A stretch of 64,000 bases of DNA from Anaerolineae bacterium (GTDB taxonomy: Bacteria > Chloroflexota > Anaerolineae > Anaerolineales > Villigracilaceae), in NCBI GenBank assembly GCA_017303655.1, contig JAFLCE010000006.1, positions 1 to 64,000 on the forward strand, given 5' to 3'. Positions 42,605 through 51,166 of the stretch are shown one piece after another. Positions within the stretch are counted from its first letter, which is position 1. Every line of letters begins with the position of its first letter. A model generated the notes under the pieces. The model worked only from the letters and a program-made list of their open reading frames with translations. It made no database searches and was not told where the DNA came from. The position numbers and the translations under genes are program-made.

Positions 42605-43279
42605 ATGAAAACCACCAGCGCGAAACTCGAAGAACTCTTTTTGGATGGCTCCGCCCGCATCGCCTGCCCGCCCGAGCTGATTCCAACACCCGGGCAGTAT
42701 CTGCTTGCCCATGCCGACGGCTCCAACGCGCCTTTGCCTGTTCCTCTTTTCTTCAGCCTGCCCAGCCCTCAAGGTGGGTTTCGCTGTGCGGCTCCATTAC
42801 CCACGGACTGGCGTCCGGGTCAATCACTCACTATACGTGGACCGATTGGGCATGGTTTCACACTCCCACCCTCAGCGCGGAAAGTGGTGCTGGTAGCTTT
42901 TGACGATTCACCCGCCCGTTTGTCAGGCTTAATTAATATTGCTCTTAAACTCAATGCCGCCATTGTAGTAGTGACCGATACGCAAGTTGGAGATTTGCCC
43001 GAAGCCGTTGAAGTGCAGCCCTTGCAAGGTCTGTTCGATGCGCTGCAATGGGCAGATTACGCCGCCCTAGACGTGAGTAGGGAGAATCTAAATCAGTTAA
43101 GTGAAAGGTTGGGAGGCAAAGAACAAGTGACGGCGAAGTTGGAAGCGCAGGTTCTCATCCGCACACCTATGCCTTGTGGCGCTTTAGCAGATTGCGGCGT
43201 CTGTGCATTGACGATCCGACATGATTGGAAGATGGTCTGTAAAGATGGTCCGGTGTTTGAATTGAAGGAAATATTATAA
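42605..43279 (+). CDS. PyrK-like [2Fe-2S] flavoprotein electron-transfer subunit
   Basis: The 224-aa protein resembles the dihydroorotate dehydrogenase electron-transfer subunit. It has an FAD/NAD reductase-like body (SLTIRGPIGHGFTLP, KVVLVAFDDSPARLSGL) and a C-terminal four-Cys cluster (PCGALADCGVCAL with VCKDGPVFELKEI). The canonical RPxS FAD motif is weak (PLFFSLPS). No pyrD is adjacent, so it may serve another oxidoreductase. Start at 42605 follows TAAGAT by 7 nt (leaderless); an open frame extends upstream into the divergent gene and is rejected. Confidence 0.85.
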   Translation: MKTTSAKLEELFLDGSARIACPPELIPTPGQYLLAHADGSNAPLPVPLFFSLPSPQGGFRCAAPLPTDWRPGQSLTIRGPIGHGFTLPPSARKVVLVAFDDSPARLSGLINIALKLNAAIVVVTDTQVGDLPEAVEVQPLQGLFDALQWADYAALDVSRENLNQLSERLGGKEQVTAKLEAQVLIRTPMPCGALADCGVCALTIRHDWKMVCKDGPVFELKEIL

Positions 43280-43304
43280 AAAAACTCCGCAAGTGGGAGG
43301 TTTT

Positions 43305-44243
43305 TTAGTACCAGATTCTGAAAGACGTTGTGGTTTTGTCTGTGAGTGTATTGTATGTGCAGGTGATGTCAGTATAGATCAGGCTGCCATAGGGTTGATT
43401 TTGGAAATTGAGTGAAAAGATGCCGACACCATTCACGTCGCTGGGAATGACAGTTGAATCTTTGGCGCCGTTGGGCCAATGGACTTCTGCGGTGCAGTTC
43501 GCGCCTGACACGGGTTGCATGTTCTGATCTTGCACGATGACGAAGAACGACTGGTTGTCACTTGCGAGCGTAACAGCTTTCAATACAAAAGCACGGACGC
43601 GCAAGTCTGTGACCACACGGGGGGCATTGTCCAGCGGACTGACCGGTGTGAGCAAGGCAGGGTCTTCGCCGAGTTTATCGAAGTAGGCGCGTCCCAGGTC
43701 TGAGATCACCACGCGGTAACCTTCTGCACGCCAGGGTTGCCATTCCAGCCGGGTGCGTTCAAAGTACTGAACGATCTTATTCTCGTGATATTCAAAGCCA
43801 GAGATGGGGTAACCAAATTGAGTAACGCCGCCATTGGCATCGAAGAACTCAAGGAAAGCAAAACAAACCGGGAAGCCCGTTTCAGGGTAGGTGCGGCAGG
43901 CAAAGGAATTGCCCACATTCAATATACCTGTAGTGACGTACGTCTCACGCCCCAGTTGCGTCAGCGTCACGCGTTGCCCTTCGGGTAGGTTGGCATTCAA
44001 TTCAAAACGTGCTCGCTGAAAATATTGCACGGTCTTTCCGTCGCGGCTGTTAAATTGTTCGGTGATCGGGTAGCCAAAATGATTCAATGCATTGGGGTTG
44101 GCATTATAAAAGGCTAAAAACTCCCCAGCCACATTGTGCCCGGTCTCGCTAAAATATTGGGTGTCTGTTGTTTGTGCGTAAACAGGACTCCAAACTGTCA
44201 GGAGCAGGATTGCAAGTGCCGCTTGAACAAATTTCTTCTTCAT
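43305..44243 (-). CDS. secreted protein with two LGFP-like repeats and an Ig-like domain
   Basis: The 312-aa protein has a signal peptide (MKKKFVQAALAILLLTVWSP, cut after VYA). Two repeats of an LGFP-like kind follow: NHFGYPITEQF with KTVQYFQRARFE, and TQFGYPISGFEY with KIVQYFERTRLEW. A C-terminal Ig-like domain (QDQNMQPVSGANCTAEVHWP) completes it. LGFP repeats are linked to cell-wall association. Start at 44243; the longer frame begins within the -10 (TATAAT 44264-44259). Confidence 0.85.
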   Translation of the reverse strand: MKKKFVQAALAILLLTVWSPVYAQTTDTQYFSETGHNVAGEFLAFYNANPNALNHFGYPITEQFNSRDGKTVQYFQRARFELNANLPEGQRVTLTQLGRETYVTTGILNVGNSFACRTYPETGFPVCFAFLEFFDANGGVTQFGYPISGFEYHENKIVQYFERTRLEWQPWRAEGYRVVISDLGRAYFDKLGEDPALLTPVSPLDNAPRVVTDLRVRAFVLKAVTLASDNQSFFVIVQDQNMQPVSGANCTAEVHWPNGAKDSTVIPSDVNGVGIFSLNFQNQPYGSLIYTDITCTYNTLTDKTTTSFRIWY

Positions 44244-44324
44244 ATTTTGACCGTTGTCATTATACACAGAAACCTCTGACTAGACATTACAATCAGTTAT
44301 CGCGGAATTCAATAAGGGTTTCCC

Positions 44325-45467
44325 CTACAATACTTGAAGCTCTCGCACGATTCGTTCTGCAGCATGCCCATCGCCATATGGATTCGACGCCTGTGACATG
44401 GCTTGATAAGCGGATGGATTGTCTAACAACAGGCTCGCCTCTGCCGTAATTTGAGCTGTTTCGGTTCCAGTGAGCTTGAGCGTCCCCGCATCGACTCCCT
44501 CTGGGCGTTCGGTGACATCGCGTAATACCAGAGTCGGAATGCCAAAGGCAGGTGCTTCTTCTTGAATTCCGCCTGAGTCGGTCAAAATTAGATATGCACG
44601 TTTCATCAAGTGGACGAGGGGCAGATAGTCTAACGGCGGCAGGAGGGTGATGTGCTCCACGCCTTTTAATAATTTATTGACCGGTTCCTGCACATTCGGG
44701 TTCAAATGAACGGGGTAAACGATCTCTACATCACCACGACTCGCCAGTTGTAGCAATGCATTACAAATATTTTCCATTGGCGCCCCAAAATTTTCCCGCC
44801 GATGTGCCGTTACGAGAATCAAGCGACGAGAAGCGAGCGGCGAATTTTCGCTCGTTTCTCGTTTCTCATTGCTTAATCTTAATTTCGCCAATAGAACACG
44901 TACCTCTTCCGGCTCGGGTTGTTGTGCTACGAATTGCAGAGCATCAATCACCGTGTTGCCTGTCACTTTGATAATGTTCTCATCCACGCCTTCGCGTAGA
45001 AGATTTCCCTTCGACCAGTTTGTTGGTGCAAAATGCAGGTCGGCGATCACCCCGGCAATGCGACGGTTGATCTCTTCAGGGAAAGGCGCCCATTTATCGT
45101 GCGTGCGCAAACCGGCTTCCACGTGCCCAAAGCGAATGCGACGGTAATAACAAAGCAGCGAGGTCATTGCAACTGTGGTCGTGTCACCTTGAGCCAACAC
45201 CCAATCAGGGTTGAAATCCGCGAGGATAGGATCAAGATGGGTGAGGATCTCGGCGCTCAAGCCAGCCAGCGATTGATTTTCACGCATTAGATTTAAATCG
45301 TAATGCGGATGAATATCGAACAACTCCAAGACTTGATCGAGCATCTGCCGATGTTGGGCAGTGACACAAACTCGCGCCTCAATGCCTGGCGTTTCTGCCA
45401 GTTTTTTTACTACTGGTGCCATTTTTACGGCTTCAGGGCGTGTGCCAAAGACGGTTAGGATTTTCAA
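44325..45467 (-). CDS. wecB: UDP-N-acetylglucosamine 2-epimerase (non-hydrolysing)
   Basis: The 380-aa enzyme converts UDP-GlcNAc to UDP-ManNAc. Signature parts are VFGTRPEAVKMAPVV, LAQGDTTTVAMTS, GHVEAGLRT and LTDSGGIQEEAPAFGIP with the catalytic Asp/Glu region. Start is placed at TTG 45467, whose bases overlap the wecC TGA (TTGA); this gives the usual N-terminus and length (~376 aa in E. coli). The longer ATG frame would overlap wecC by over 80 nt. With wecC it makes UDP-ManNAcA for surface polysaccharide. Confidence 0.95.
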   Translation of the reverse strand: MKILTVFGTRPEAVKMAPVVKKLAETPGIEARVCVTAQHRQMLDQVLELFDIHPHYDLNLMRENQSLAGLSAEILTHLDPILADFNPDWVLAQGDTTTVAMTSLLCYYRRIRFGHVEAGLRTHDKWAPFPEEINRRIAGVIADLHFAPTNWSKGNLLREGVDENIIKVTGNTVIDALQFVAQQPEPEEVRVLLAKLRLSNEKRETSENSPLASRRLILVTAHRRENFGAPMENICNALLQLASRGDVEIVYPVHLNPNVQEPVNKLLKGVEHITLLPPLDYLPLVHLMKRAYLILTDSGGIQEEAPAFGIPTLVLRDVTERPEGVDAGTLKLTGTETAQITAEASLLLDNPSAYQAMSQASNPYGDGHAAERIVRELQVL

Positions 45468-46804
45468 GATTTGACTTCCGAAGTTTGATTTCCGGTCGCT
45501 GATTTGCCATCGCCAAGGCGGAAGAATTGAAAGCCTGCGCTTTTCCATGCAGACGCATTCCAGCTATTGACGGTGTCAATGGCGATGCGTGCTTTTGTTT
45601 TCACGGCAATGTCGGCGGGATTGAAGTTGGCAAACTCTGTATGTTTTACTAACAACACAATCGCATCTGCATCTTTGATAGAATTATCAAGCGACGAAGC
45701 CATGGTAATACTAGGCAGTTTCGCTTCGGGTTTGAACGGTTCCCACGCTTTCACAGATGCGCCTTCATGTTGCAGTAGGTGAATCACTTCATTGGCGGGT
45801 GATTCGCGCAGGTCATCTACATCGGGTTTGTAGGCAAGCCCCAACGCGGCAATCCGTTTGCCTTGCAGGTTGCCCAATGCCTGCCGAATGAGGTCCACTA
45901 CAAATTGAGGTTGTGAGTCGTTGACCTGACGGGCATGATAGATCAGTGGTGTCAGCTCTGGCGCAGATTCGACGAAGAACCACGGGTCCACGCTGATGCA
46001 ATGACCGCCTACGCCTGGACCTGGGCTAAGGATCTTCACTCGTGGATGCAGGCTGGCAAGGGAGATGGCTTCCCAGACATCCACGCCAAATTTATCGGCG
46101 AGGCGTGAGAATTCATTGGCGATGGCGATGTTTACATCGCGGTAGGTGTTCTCCATCAGCTTGACCATTTCTGCTGTGGTCGCGTCGGTTTGGATGATTT
46201 GTCCTTTAACGAAGGTGGCATATAAATCGTAACCCGCCTGGGCAGAGGCGGGCGTCACACCGCCGATGACGCGCGAGTTCTCAATCAGTTCACGCAAGAT
46301 CTGTCCGGGCAGTACCCGTTCGGGGGAATAGCACAGGTGAAAGTCGATACCCGCTTTCAGCGAAGACTTCTCTAAAATGGGGGCAACCAGATCAAAGGTC
46401 GTACGAGGCGGAGACGTCGATTCAAGCACGACGAGATTTCCCTTCCTCAAAAATGGCACGATCGATTCGGCGGCAGAGATCACGGCACGCATATCTGCCA
46501 GTTTATAGGTGGTGCCTTGATAATTGCCGGTTTCGTTCTCTTTGAAGGGGGTGGGGACGGCGATGATGAAAGCGTCGGCTTCTTGAGGTTTGAGGGCGGC
46601 TTTGAACTTGCCGCTCTGCAGTGCGCTTTGAAAGGCTTCACGCAAGCCAGGTTCGTGGATGTGGATCTCGCCGCGGTTGAGGGTTTCGATGATGGCTGGG
46701 CTGATATCCACGCCCAGGGTCTCGATTCCGTGCATGGCAAAGGTGGATGCGGTGGGCAGACCGATGTAGCCGAGCCCAATAACGCAGATTTTTTGGTGTG
46801 TCAC
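45464..46804 (-). CDS. wecC: UDP-N-acetyl-D-mannosamine dehydrogenase
   Basis: The 446-aa enzyme oxidises UDP-ManNAc to UDP-ManNAcA with NAD+. It has the N-terminal Rossmann motif (ICVIGLGYIGLPTASTFA), the catalytic region GGHCISVDPWF with the active Cys, and the C-terminal UDP-binding domain (LGLAYKPDVDDLRESPA). Start is GTG 46804 with AGGAG upstream. TATAAT at 46845-46840 is the probable -10. Coupled to wecB. Confidence 0.95.
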   Translation of the reverse strand: MTHQKICVIGLGYIGLPTASTFAMHGIETLGVDISPAIIETLNRGEIHIHEPGLREAFQSALQSGKFKAALKPQEADAFIIAVPTPFKENETGNYQGTTYKLADMRAVISAAESIVPFLRKGNLVVLESTSPPRTTFDLVAPILEKSSLKAGIDFHLCYSPERVLPGQILRELIENSRVIGGVTPASAQAGYDLYATFVKGQIIQTDATTAEMVKLMENTYRDVNIAIANEFSRLADKFGVDVWEAISLASLHPRVKILSPGPGVGGHCISVDPWFFVESAPELTPLIYHARQVNDSQPQFVVDLIRQALGNLQGKRIAALGLAYKPDVDDLRESPANEVIHLLQHEGASVKAWEPFKPEAKLPSITMASSLDNSIKDADAIVLLVKHTEFANFNPADIAVKTKARIAIDTVNSWNASAWKSAGFQFFRLGDGKSATGNQTSEVKS

Positions 46805-46939
46805 ATGTGCTCCTGTGTCAGGCTTGATTTTCGCGTTCCATTATACAACCGCTAGAGGATTTGGTTTTGCAACGTTGGGGTTGGCGAATCGTATGTCTTA
46901 GTAAGAAATGGTGTTGTATAATTGTTTGGAGGCACAAAA

Positions 46940-47548
46940 ATGGATTTTCTATTGAACCCGAACATTGCCTACCTGATTCTGCTTACTGGAATCTTGCTTG
47001 GCTTTTTAGCCATCGTCACACCAGGGACGGGGTTACTGGAAGTGGGTGCGTTGTTTTGTGTTGTGCTGGCAGGCTATGCAATTTATAACCTGTCGGTGAA
47101 CTGGTGGGCTTTACTTCTGCTGTTGATTAGTATTGTTCCTTTTCTTTACGCGGTTCGAAAGCCAAAGCGGGAATTGTATCTTGGTGTTTCCATCTTGTTG
47201 CTGGTTATTGGTTCGGTATTTCTGTTCGCTGTGGATGGTTTTAAGCCTGCTGTGAACCCACTGGTTGCCTTGTTATCGTCAGGCTTGGTATCTGCATTCC
47301 TTTGGATTGTTGTCCGCAAGTCGGTGCAGGCGGCGTCTGCCCGCCCAGCGCATGATCTTGAAGGATTGGTGGGAAAGGTGGGCGAAGCGCGCACAGAAAT
47401 CGATGATGATGGGAGCGTATTCGTAGCCGGAGAAATGTGGTCCGCAAGAAGCGGGAGCGATAATATTCCCGTTGGTAGTCATGTTCGTGTGGTTCGCCGC
47501 GAGGGTTTTACTCTTGTGGTTGAAATAGAAAAAGCTGAAACAGGCTAA
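46940..47548 (+). CDS. NfeD-family membrane protein
   Basis: A 202-aa protein with four or five helices (~10-125) and a C-terminal OB-fold NfeD domain (LEGLVGKVGEARTEIDDDGS, VFVAGEMWSARSG, VRVVRREGFTLVVE). No ClpP-like protease part is present, so it is the short NfeD form. NfeD pairs with slipins, which matches the next gene. GGAGG is 7 nt before ATG 46940; TATAAT lies at 46917-46922. Confidence 0.92.
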   Translation: MDFLLNPNIAYLILLTGILLGFLAIVTPGTGLLEVGALFCVVLAGYAIYNLSVNWWALLLLLISIVPFLYAVRKPKRELYLGVSILLLVIGSVFLFAVDGFKPAVNPLVALLSSGLVSAFLWIVVRKSVQAASARPAHDLEGLVGKVGEARTEIDDDGSVFVAGEMWSARSGSDNIPVGSHVRVVRREGFTLVVEIEKAETG

Positions 47549-47567
47549 ATATTAATAAGGAGAAACC

Positions 47568-48470
47568 ATGGAAATCCTAAGCGGTAGTTTGGTTTGTATC
47601 GTTGGTGCTGTACTTCTGGTTGGCTTTATCTTTCTGGCAAATGCAATCCGGATCGTACCGGAATATCAGCGCCTGGTTGTGTTCCGTCTTGGTCGTTGTG
47701 TGGGAGCGAAAGGACCCGGGGTCGTTTTGCTTATCCCTGTCATTGACCGCTCTGTAAAAGCAGATTTGCGCGAACAGGTGCGTGAAATTCCCCAGCAAAC
47801 TTCAATTACCAAAGACAATGCGCCGATCTCAATTGACTTTTTGTGGTATTTCAAAGTATTAGACCCATCCGAATCTGTTTTACAGGTAAGTAATTTTGAA
47901 GCCGCTGCCGCTGGTATTGCTGCCACCACGCTTCGCGCCGTCATCGGCGGTATCATGCTCGATGATGTGTTGTCGCAACGTGAGCATATCAATACCATGC
48001 TCCGCACCCGCCTCGATGAAGTGACAGGGCGCTGGGGTGTAAAAGTTACTAATGTTGAGATCCGTGAGATCGTTCCGCCGCGTGATGTTCAGGATGCAAT
48101 GAACCGCCAGATGACAGCGGAACGTGTCCGCCGCGCGCTCGTGACCGAATCGATGGGTGATCAGGAAGCCGCGAAGAACCGCGCTGAAGGTACAAAACAA
48201 GCCGCCATTTTGCAGGCTCAAGGTGAGCGCGAATCCAACATCCTACGCGCTGAAGGCGAAAAGCAGGCGCAGGCTCTACGTGCAGAAGGTTTTGCAGTCG
48301 CGCTCGAAGCCATCTACAATGCAGCCAAGACCGTCGACCAGAAGACCATGACCCTACAATACTTCGAGACGCTCAAGAACATCGGCAACAGTCCCTCCAC
48401 CAAGTACATCTTCCCGATGGAATTCACCAGCATGCTGGATAACTTCCTGGGCAAGGATGTAAAGAAGTAA
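47568..48470 (+). CDS. slipin (stomatin-like SPFH protein)
   Basis: The 300-aa protein has one N-terminal helix (VCIVGAVLLVGFIFLANAI), a band-7 domain (PEYQRLVVFRLGRC, REIPQQTSITKDNAPISIDF, VEIREIVPPRDVQDAMNRQM) and a C-terminal Ala/Glu/Gln-rich helix ending in the slipin tail (FPMEFTSMLDNFLGK). It should oligomerise in the membrane and partner NfeD from the gene 19 nt upstream. SD AAGGAG. Confidence 0.95.
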   Translation: MEILSGSLVCIVGAVLLVGFIFLANAIRIVPEYQRLVVFRLGRCVGAKGPGVVLLIPVIDRSVKADLREQVREIPQQTSITKDNAPISIDFLWYFKVLDPSESVLQVSNFEAAAAGIAATTLRAVIGGIMLDDVLSQREHINTMLRTRLDEVTGRWGVKVTNVEIREIVPPRDVQDAMNRQMTAERVRRALVTESMGDQEAAKNRAEGTKQAAILQAQGERESNILRAEGEKQAQALRAEGFAVALEAIYNAAKTVDQKTMTLQYFETLKNIGNSPSTKYIFPMEFTSMLDNFLGKDVKK

Positions 48471-48489
48471 AGTAGAAAGAACGCAAATG

Positions 48490-48524
48490 AAAAGTAGAAA
48501 GTGGAATTTCCACTTTCTACTTTT
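48490..48524 (+). terminator. intrinsic terminator after the slipin gene
   Basis: AAAAGTAGAAAGTGGAA / TTCCACTTTCTACTTTT, 17-bp perfect arms around one base, followed by a T-run. Confidence 0.9.
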
Positions 48525-48546
48525 TTTATTGATACAATTTGTACCG

Positions 48547-48978
48547 ATGGAAATCGTTCCCGCCACAATCCTGGACCTGAATGCACTTCGTAAATTGGAA
48601 AAAGAAAGTTTTGACCGCGATGCCTGGCCTCTTTTTGATCTGATGGCTGTGCTAAGCTTCCCTGATGTGGTGCGACTGAAAGCCGTGGAGGACCACCACA
48701 TGGTCGGCTTTGTTGCAGGAGACCCGCGTCCGCGCGACGGGTGGGGCTGGATCGCCACCATTGCAGTGGATCCACGCTATCGGCGGCGAGGCATCGGCAG
48801 GGCGCTCTTGAAAGCCTGCGAAAGTAAATTAGGCGTGCCGCGTTCACGTTTGACGGTGCGTATGTCCAACCTGGGAGCGATCCAGCTCTATGAACAGGAT
48901 GGGTATGTATCCATTGATATGTGGAAGTCCTATTACAGTGACGGCGAAGATGCAAAAGTAATGGAGAAGGAATTATGA
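48547..48978 (+). CDS. GNAT acetyltransferase (RimI-like)
   Basis: The 143-aa protein has the GNAT fold: IATIAVDPRYRRRGIGRALL with the acetyl-CoA loop (RRRGIG), then VRMSNLGAIQLYEQDGYVSI. It is close to RimI-type N-acetyltransferases; substrate is unknown. Start at 48547: TACAAT (48533-48538) ends 8 nt before it, and the open frame upstream runs through the terminator hairpin. The stop overlaps the acyltransferase start (ATGA). Confidence 0.9.
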   Translation: MEIVPATILDLNALRKLEKESFDRDAWPLFDLMAVLSFPDVVRLKAVEDHHMVGFVAGDPRPRDGWGWIATIAVDPRYRRRGIGRALLKACESKLGVPRSRLTVRMSNLGAIQLYEQDGYVSIDMWKSYYSDGEDAKVMEKEL

Positions 48979-49973
48979 CCGAGTCAAAAAGCCGGATCGT
49001 TGAGTTTGAAGCCCTACGTGGGCTAAGTATTTTTTTGCTATTACTTTTGCATGCTCATGTGTTTGGGTTGTCGGTATTCGGTTTATTTGCCCTTAATCCG
49101 GTTTCTGCTTTTGTAGGGGCGTTCCTGTTGGGCGCTTTTTTCTTTTTGGGCGGCTATTTTTTTGATATGTCGATCCAGCGGTATTCACAAGGGATTTTGA
49201 AATTTATCCGCTCGCGCTTGGTACGAATTTTCCCGCCGTATTGGTTTTCTTTTATCTTTTTCACCATGATGTTTACGCTGAAGAAATTTGATACACTGGT
49301 CTACTTTCTTAATTTGCAGGTGATTTTTTCGCCGACCTTTGTCAAGCCGCTATTGACGCTTTGGTATATCAGTCTGCTATTTGTGTTCTATATTGTTTTC
49401 GGGATTTTGCTGTGGAAGATACGCTCGAATCTTGTGTTGCTTCTGGTTTCGGCGGTGATCTTCGTTATCGTCTACATCGTGCATCTATTTAGTGGTTTAT
49501 TTGACCAGCGCTTTTTCGTGTACTTTTTTGTGTTCCTGGCAGGCGTTTACTTTTTTCGGCTGGAAGATTTACGAGAACGTTTGCTCCAACTTCCTTTTGT
49601 GTATAAAGCCCTGCTGGCGGCTCTGGCAGTTTGGGTATTCTGGCTGGTGCAAGTGGCGGAGTTGGAATGGCGCAACGGGTTATACATCCTTGCTGATAAT
49701 TTTTACATCCTTACCTGGGTTTTGTTGTGGCTTGCCATCTTTCGGACAAAGCTTGGAAATTGGAAGGTATGGACATTCCTTTCGGTGGCTTCGTATTTTG
49801 CCTATTTACTGCATCGACCGATCTGGTATGGCTTGGCACTAGTTGTGGATCCCGCTCTCTTTGGCGGAGAGGTTGCATTCAATGCGGTGCCTGCATCCAT
49901 TGTGGTGCTGATCGTGTCGTATTACCTTCAGATCGGCTATGACCGCCTGTTGGCTGTGTTGCACCTGAAATGA
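48975..49973 (+). CDS. acyltransferase-3 family membrane protein
   Basis: A 332-aa protein with about ten helices. It shows the OafA/NodX-type motif near the start (EFEALRGLSIFLLLLLHAH, with Arg of ALRG and the conserved His) and SRLVRIFPPYWFSF (the R-x10-P region). It likely O-acylates a cell-surface glycan or lipid. Coupled by 4-nt overlap to the GNAT gene. Confidence 0.9.
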   Translation: MTESKSRIVEFEALRGLSIFLLLLLHAHVFGLSVFGLFALNPVSAFVGAFLLGAFFFLGGYFFDMSIQRYSQGILKFIRSRLVRIFPPYWFSFIFFTMMFTLKKFDTLVYFLNLQVIFSPTFVKPLLTLWYISLLFVFYIVFGILLWKIRSNLVLLLVSAVIFVIVYIVHLFSGLFDQRFFVYFFVFLAGVYFFRLEDLRERLLQLPFVYKALLAALAVWVFWLVQVAELEWRNGLYILADNFYILTWVLLWLAIFRTKLGNWKVWTFLSVASYFAYLLHRPIWYGLALVVDPALFGGEVAFNAVPASIVVLIVSYYLQIGYDRLLAVLHLK

Positions 49974-50029
49974 TTATGCAAGTGATGAATTTCTTCGCTT
50001 CTGTGCTGTTGGGTTTATAATCTGCGAAT

Positions 50030-51166
50030 ATGTCCGAAGCCCTATCGCCGCCCATTTGGGTCGATACTACCGAAAAATTAAATAAGATGACCCAGGATCT
50101 CGCCTCACAGACGCGTGTGGCGGTTGATACCGAATCCAACAGCCTGCATGCCTTTCGTGAGCAGGTTTGTCTGGCTCAGTTCTCCTCATCACAAGCGGAT
50201 TATCTCGTGGACCCGCTTGTTTTGCATGACCTTAGCCCACTTGCCCCCATTTTTGCCAACCCGAATATTGAGAAAATCTTTCACGCAGCTGAATATGACT
50301 TGATCTGTTTGCGGCGTGACTTTAAGTTTTCATTCAATAATCTTTTTGACACGATGCATGCAGCGCGTGTGCTGGGCTACCCTGCAGTTGGGTTGGATAA
50401 ACTGCTAGGGGATAAGTTCGGCATCAAAACGGACAAGCGCCACCAAAAAGCGGACTGGGCTGAGCGCCCGCTTTCGAAGGATCAGATCCATTATGCGCGG
50501 CTCGATACACATTATCTCTTCGACCTGCGCGATGTGTTGGAAGCTGAGTTGAAGGAAAAAGAACGCCTGCATTTTGCGAAAGAAGATTTTGAGCGTGCCT
50601 GCCGCCTTGAAGATGCCAAGCCGAGGTCGAATGGAGCTTCATGGGAGCGTTTTTCGGGGCGCAAGGATCTTTCACAGCGTGAGTTGACGGTGGTGGCGCA
50701 CTTGTGTAAATTCCGCGACCGTGAAGCCGAGCGCCTGGATCGCCCACCTTATAAAGTGATGATGGATGATGTCTTGATCGCGTTGGCAAAGGACCCACCG
50801 GAGGCGAAGGTGGACCTTTCGGCGGCGGGACTTTCGGAGAAGCAGATCCGTTTGTGGGGTGACATGGTCTTAAGTGCGATTCGGCATGGGAGTGAAGCTC
50901 CGCTGGTAGAGCGGAAGCAGGCTGAACGTAGGGATGATGCGGTTTTGAAGCGGCTGGAAAAGCTTAAGGTGTGGAGAAAGAAAGCGGGCATCGACTTGCA
51001 TGTTGAGTCCGATATCATCCTGCCCAAGCCGTATCTGGCTGTTTTATCTGAACATCCGCCGCAGGATCTGGCGGAATTGGAGTTATTGATGAAGGATGCT
51101 CCGGCTCGGTTCGAGAAGTTTGGCAAGCAGATCCTGAAAACTTTAGGAGTAAAGCATGCGAATTAA
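50030..51166 (+). CDS. rnd: ribonuclease D
   Basis: The 378-aa protein has a DEDDy 3'-5' exonuclease domain (VAVDTESNSL, FHAAEYDLICL, HYARLDTHYLFDLRD) and an HRDC domain (~215-290, LTVVAHLCKFRDREAERLDR). RNase D trims tRNA 3' ends. TATAAT at 50016-50021 ends 8 nt before the ATG, with no SD. Its end overlaps the beta-CASP nuclease gene by 11 nt: a two-gene RNA-processing operon. Confidence 0.94.
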   Translation: MSEALSPPIWVDTTEKLNKMTQDLASQTRVAVDTESNSLHAFREQVCLAQFSSSQADYLVDPLVLHDLSPLAPIFANPNIEKIFHAAEYDLICLRRDFKFSFNNLFDTMHAARVLGYPAVGLDKLLGDKFGIKTDKRHQKADWAERPLSKDQIHYARLDTHYLFDLRDVLEAELKEKERLHFAKEDFERACRLEDAKPRSNGASWERFSGRKDLSQRELTVVAHLCKFRDREAERLDRPPYKVMMDDVLIALAKDPPEAKVDLSAAGLSEKQIRLWGDMVLSAIRHGSEAPLVERKQAERRDDAVLKRLEKLKVWRKKAGIDLHVESDIILPKPYLAVLSEHPPQDLAELELLMKDAPARFEKFGKQILKTLGVKHAN

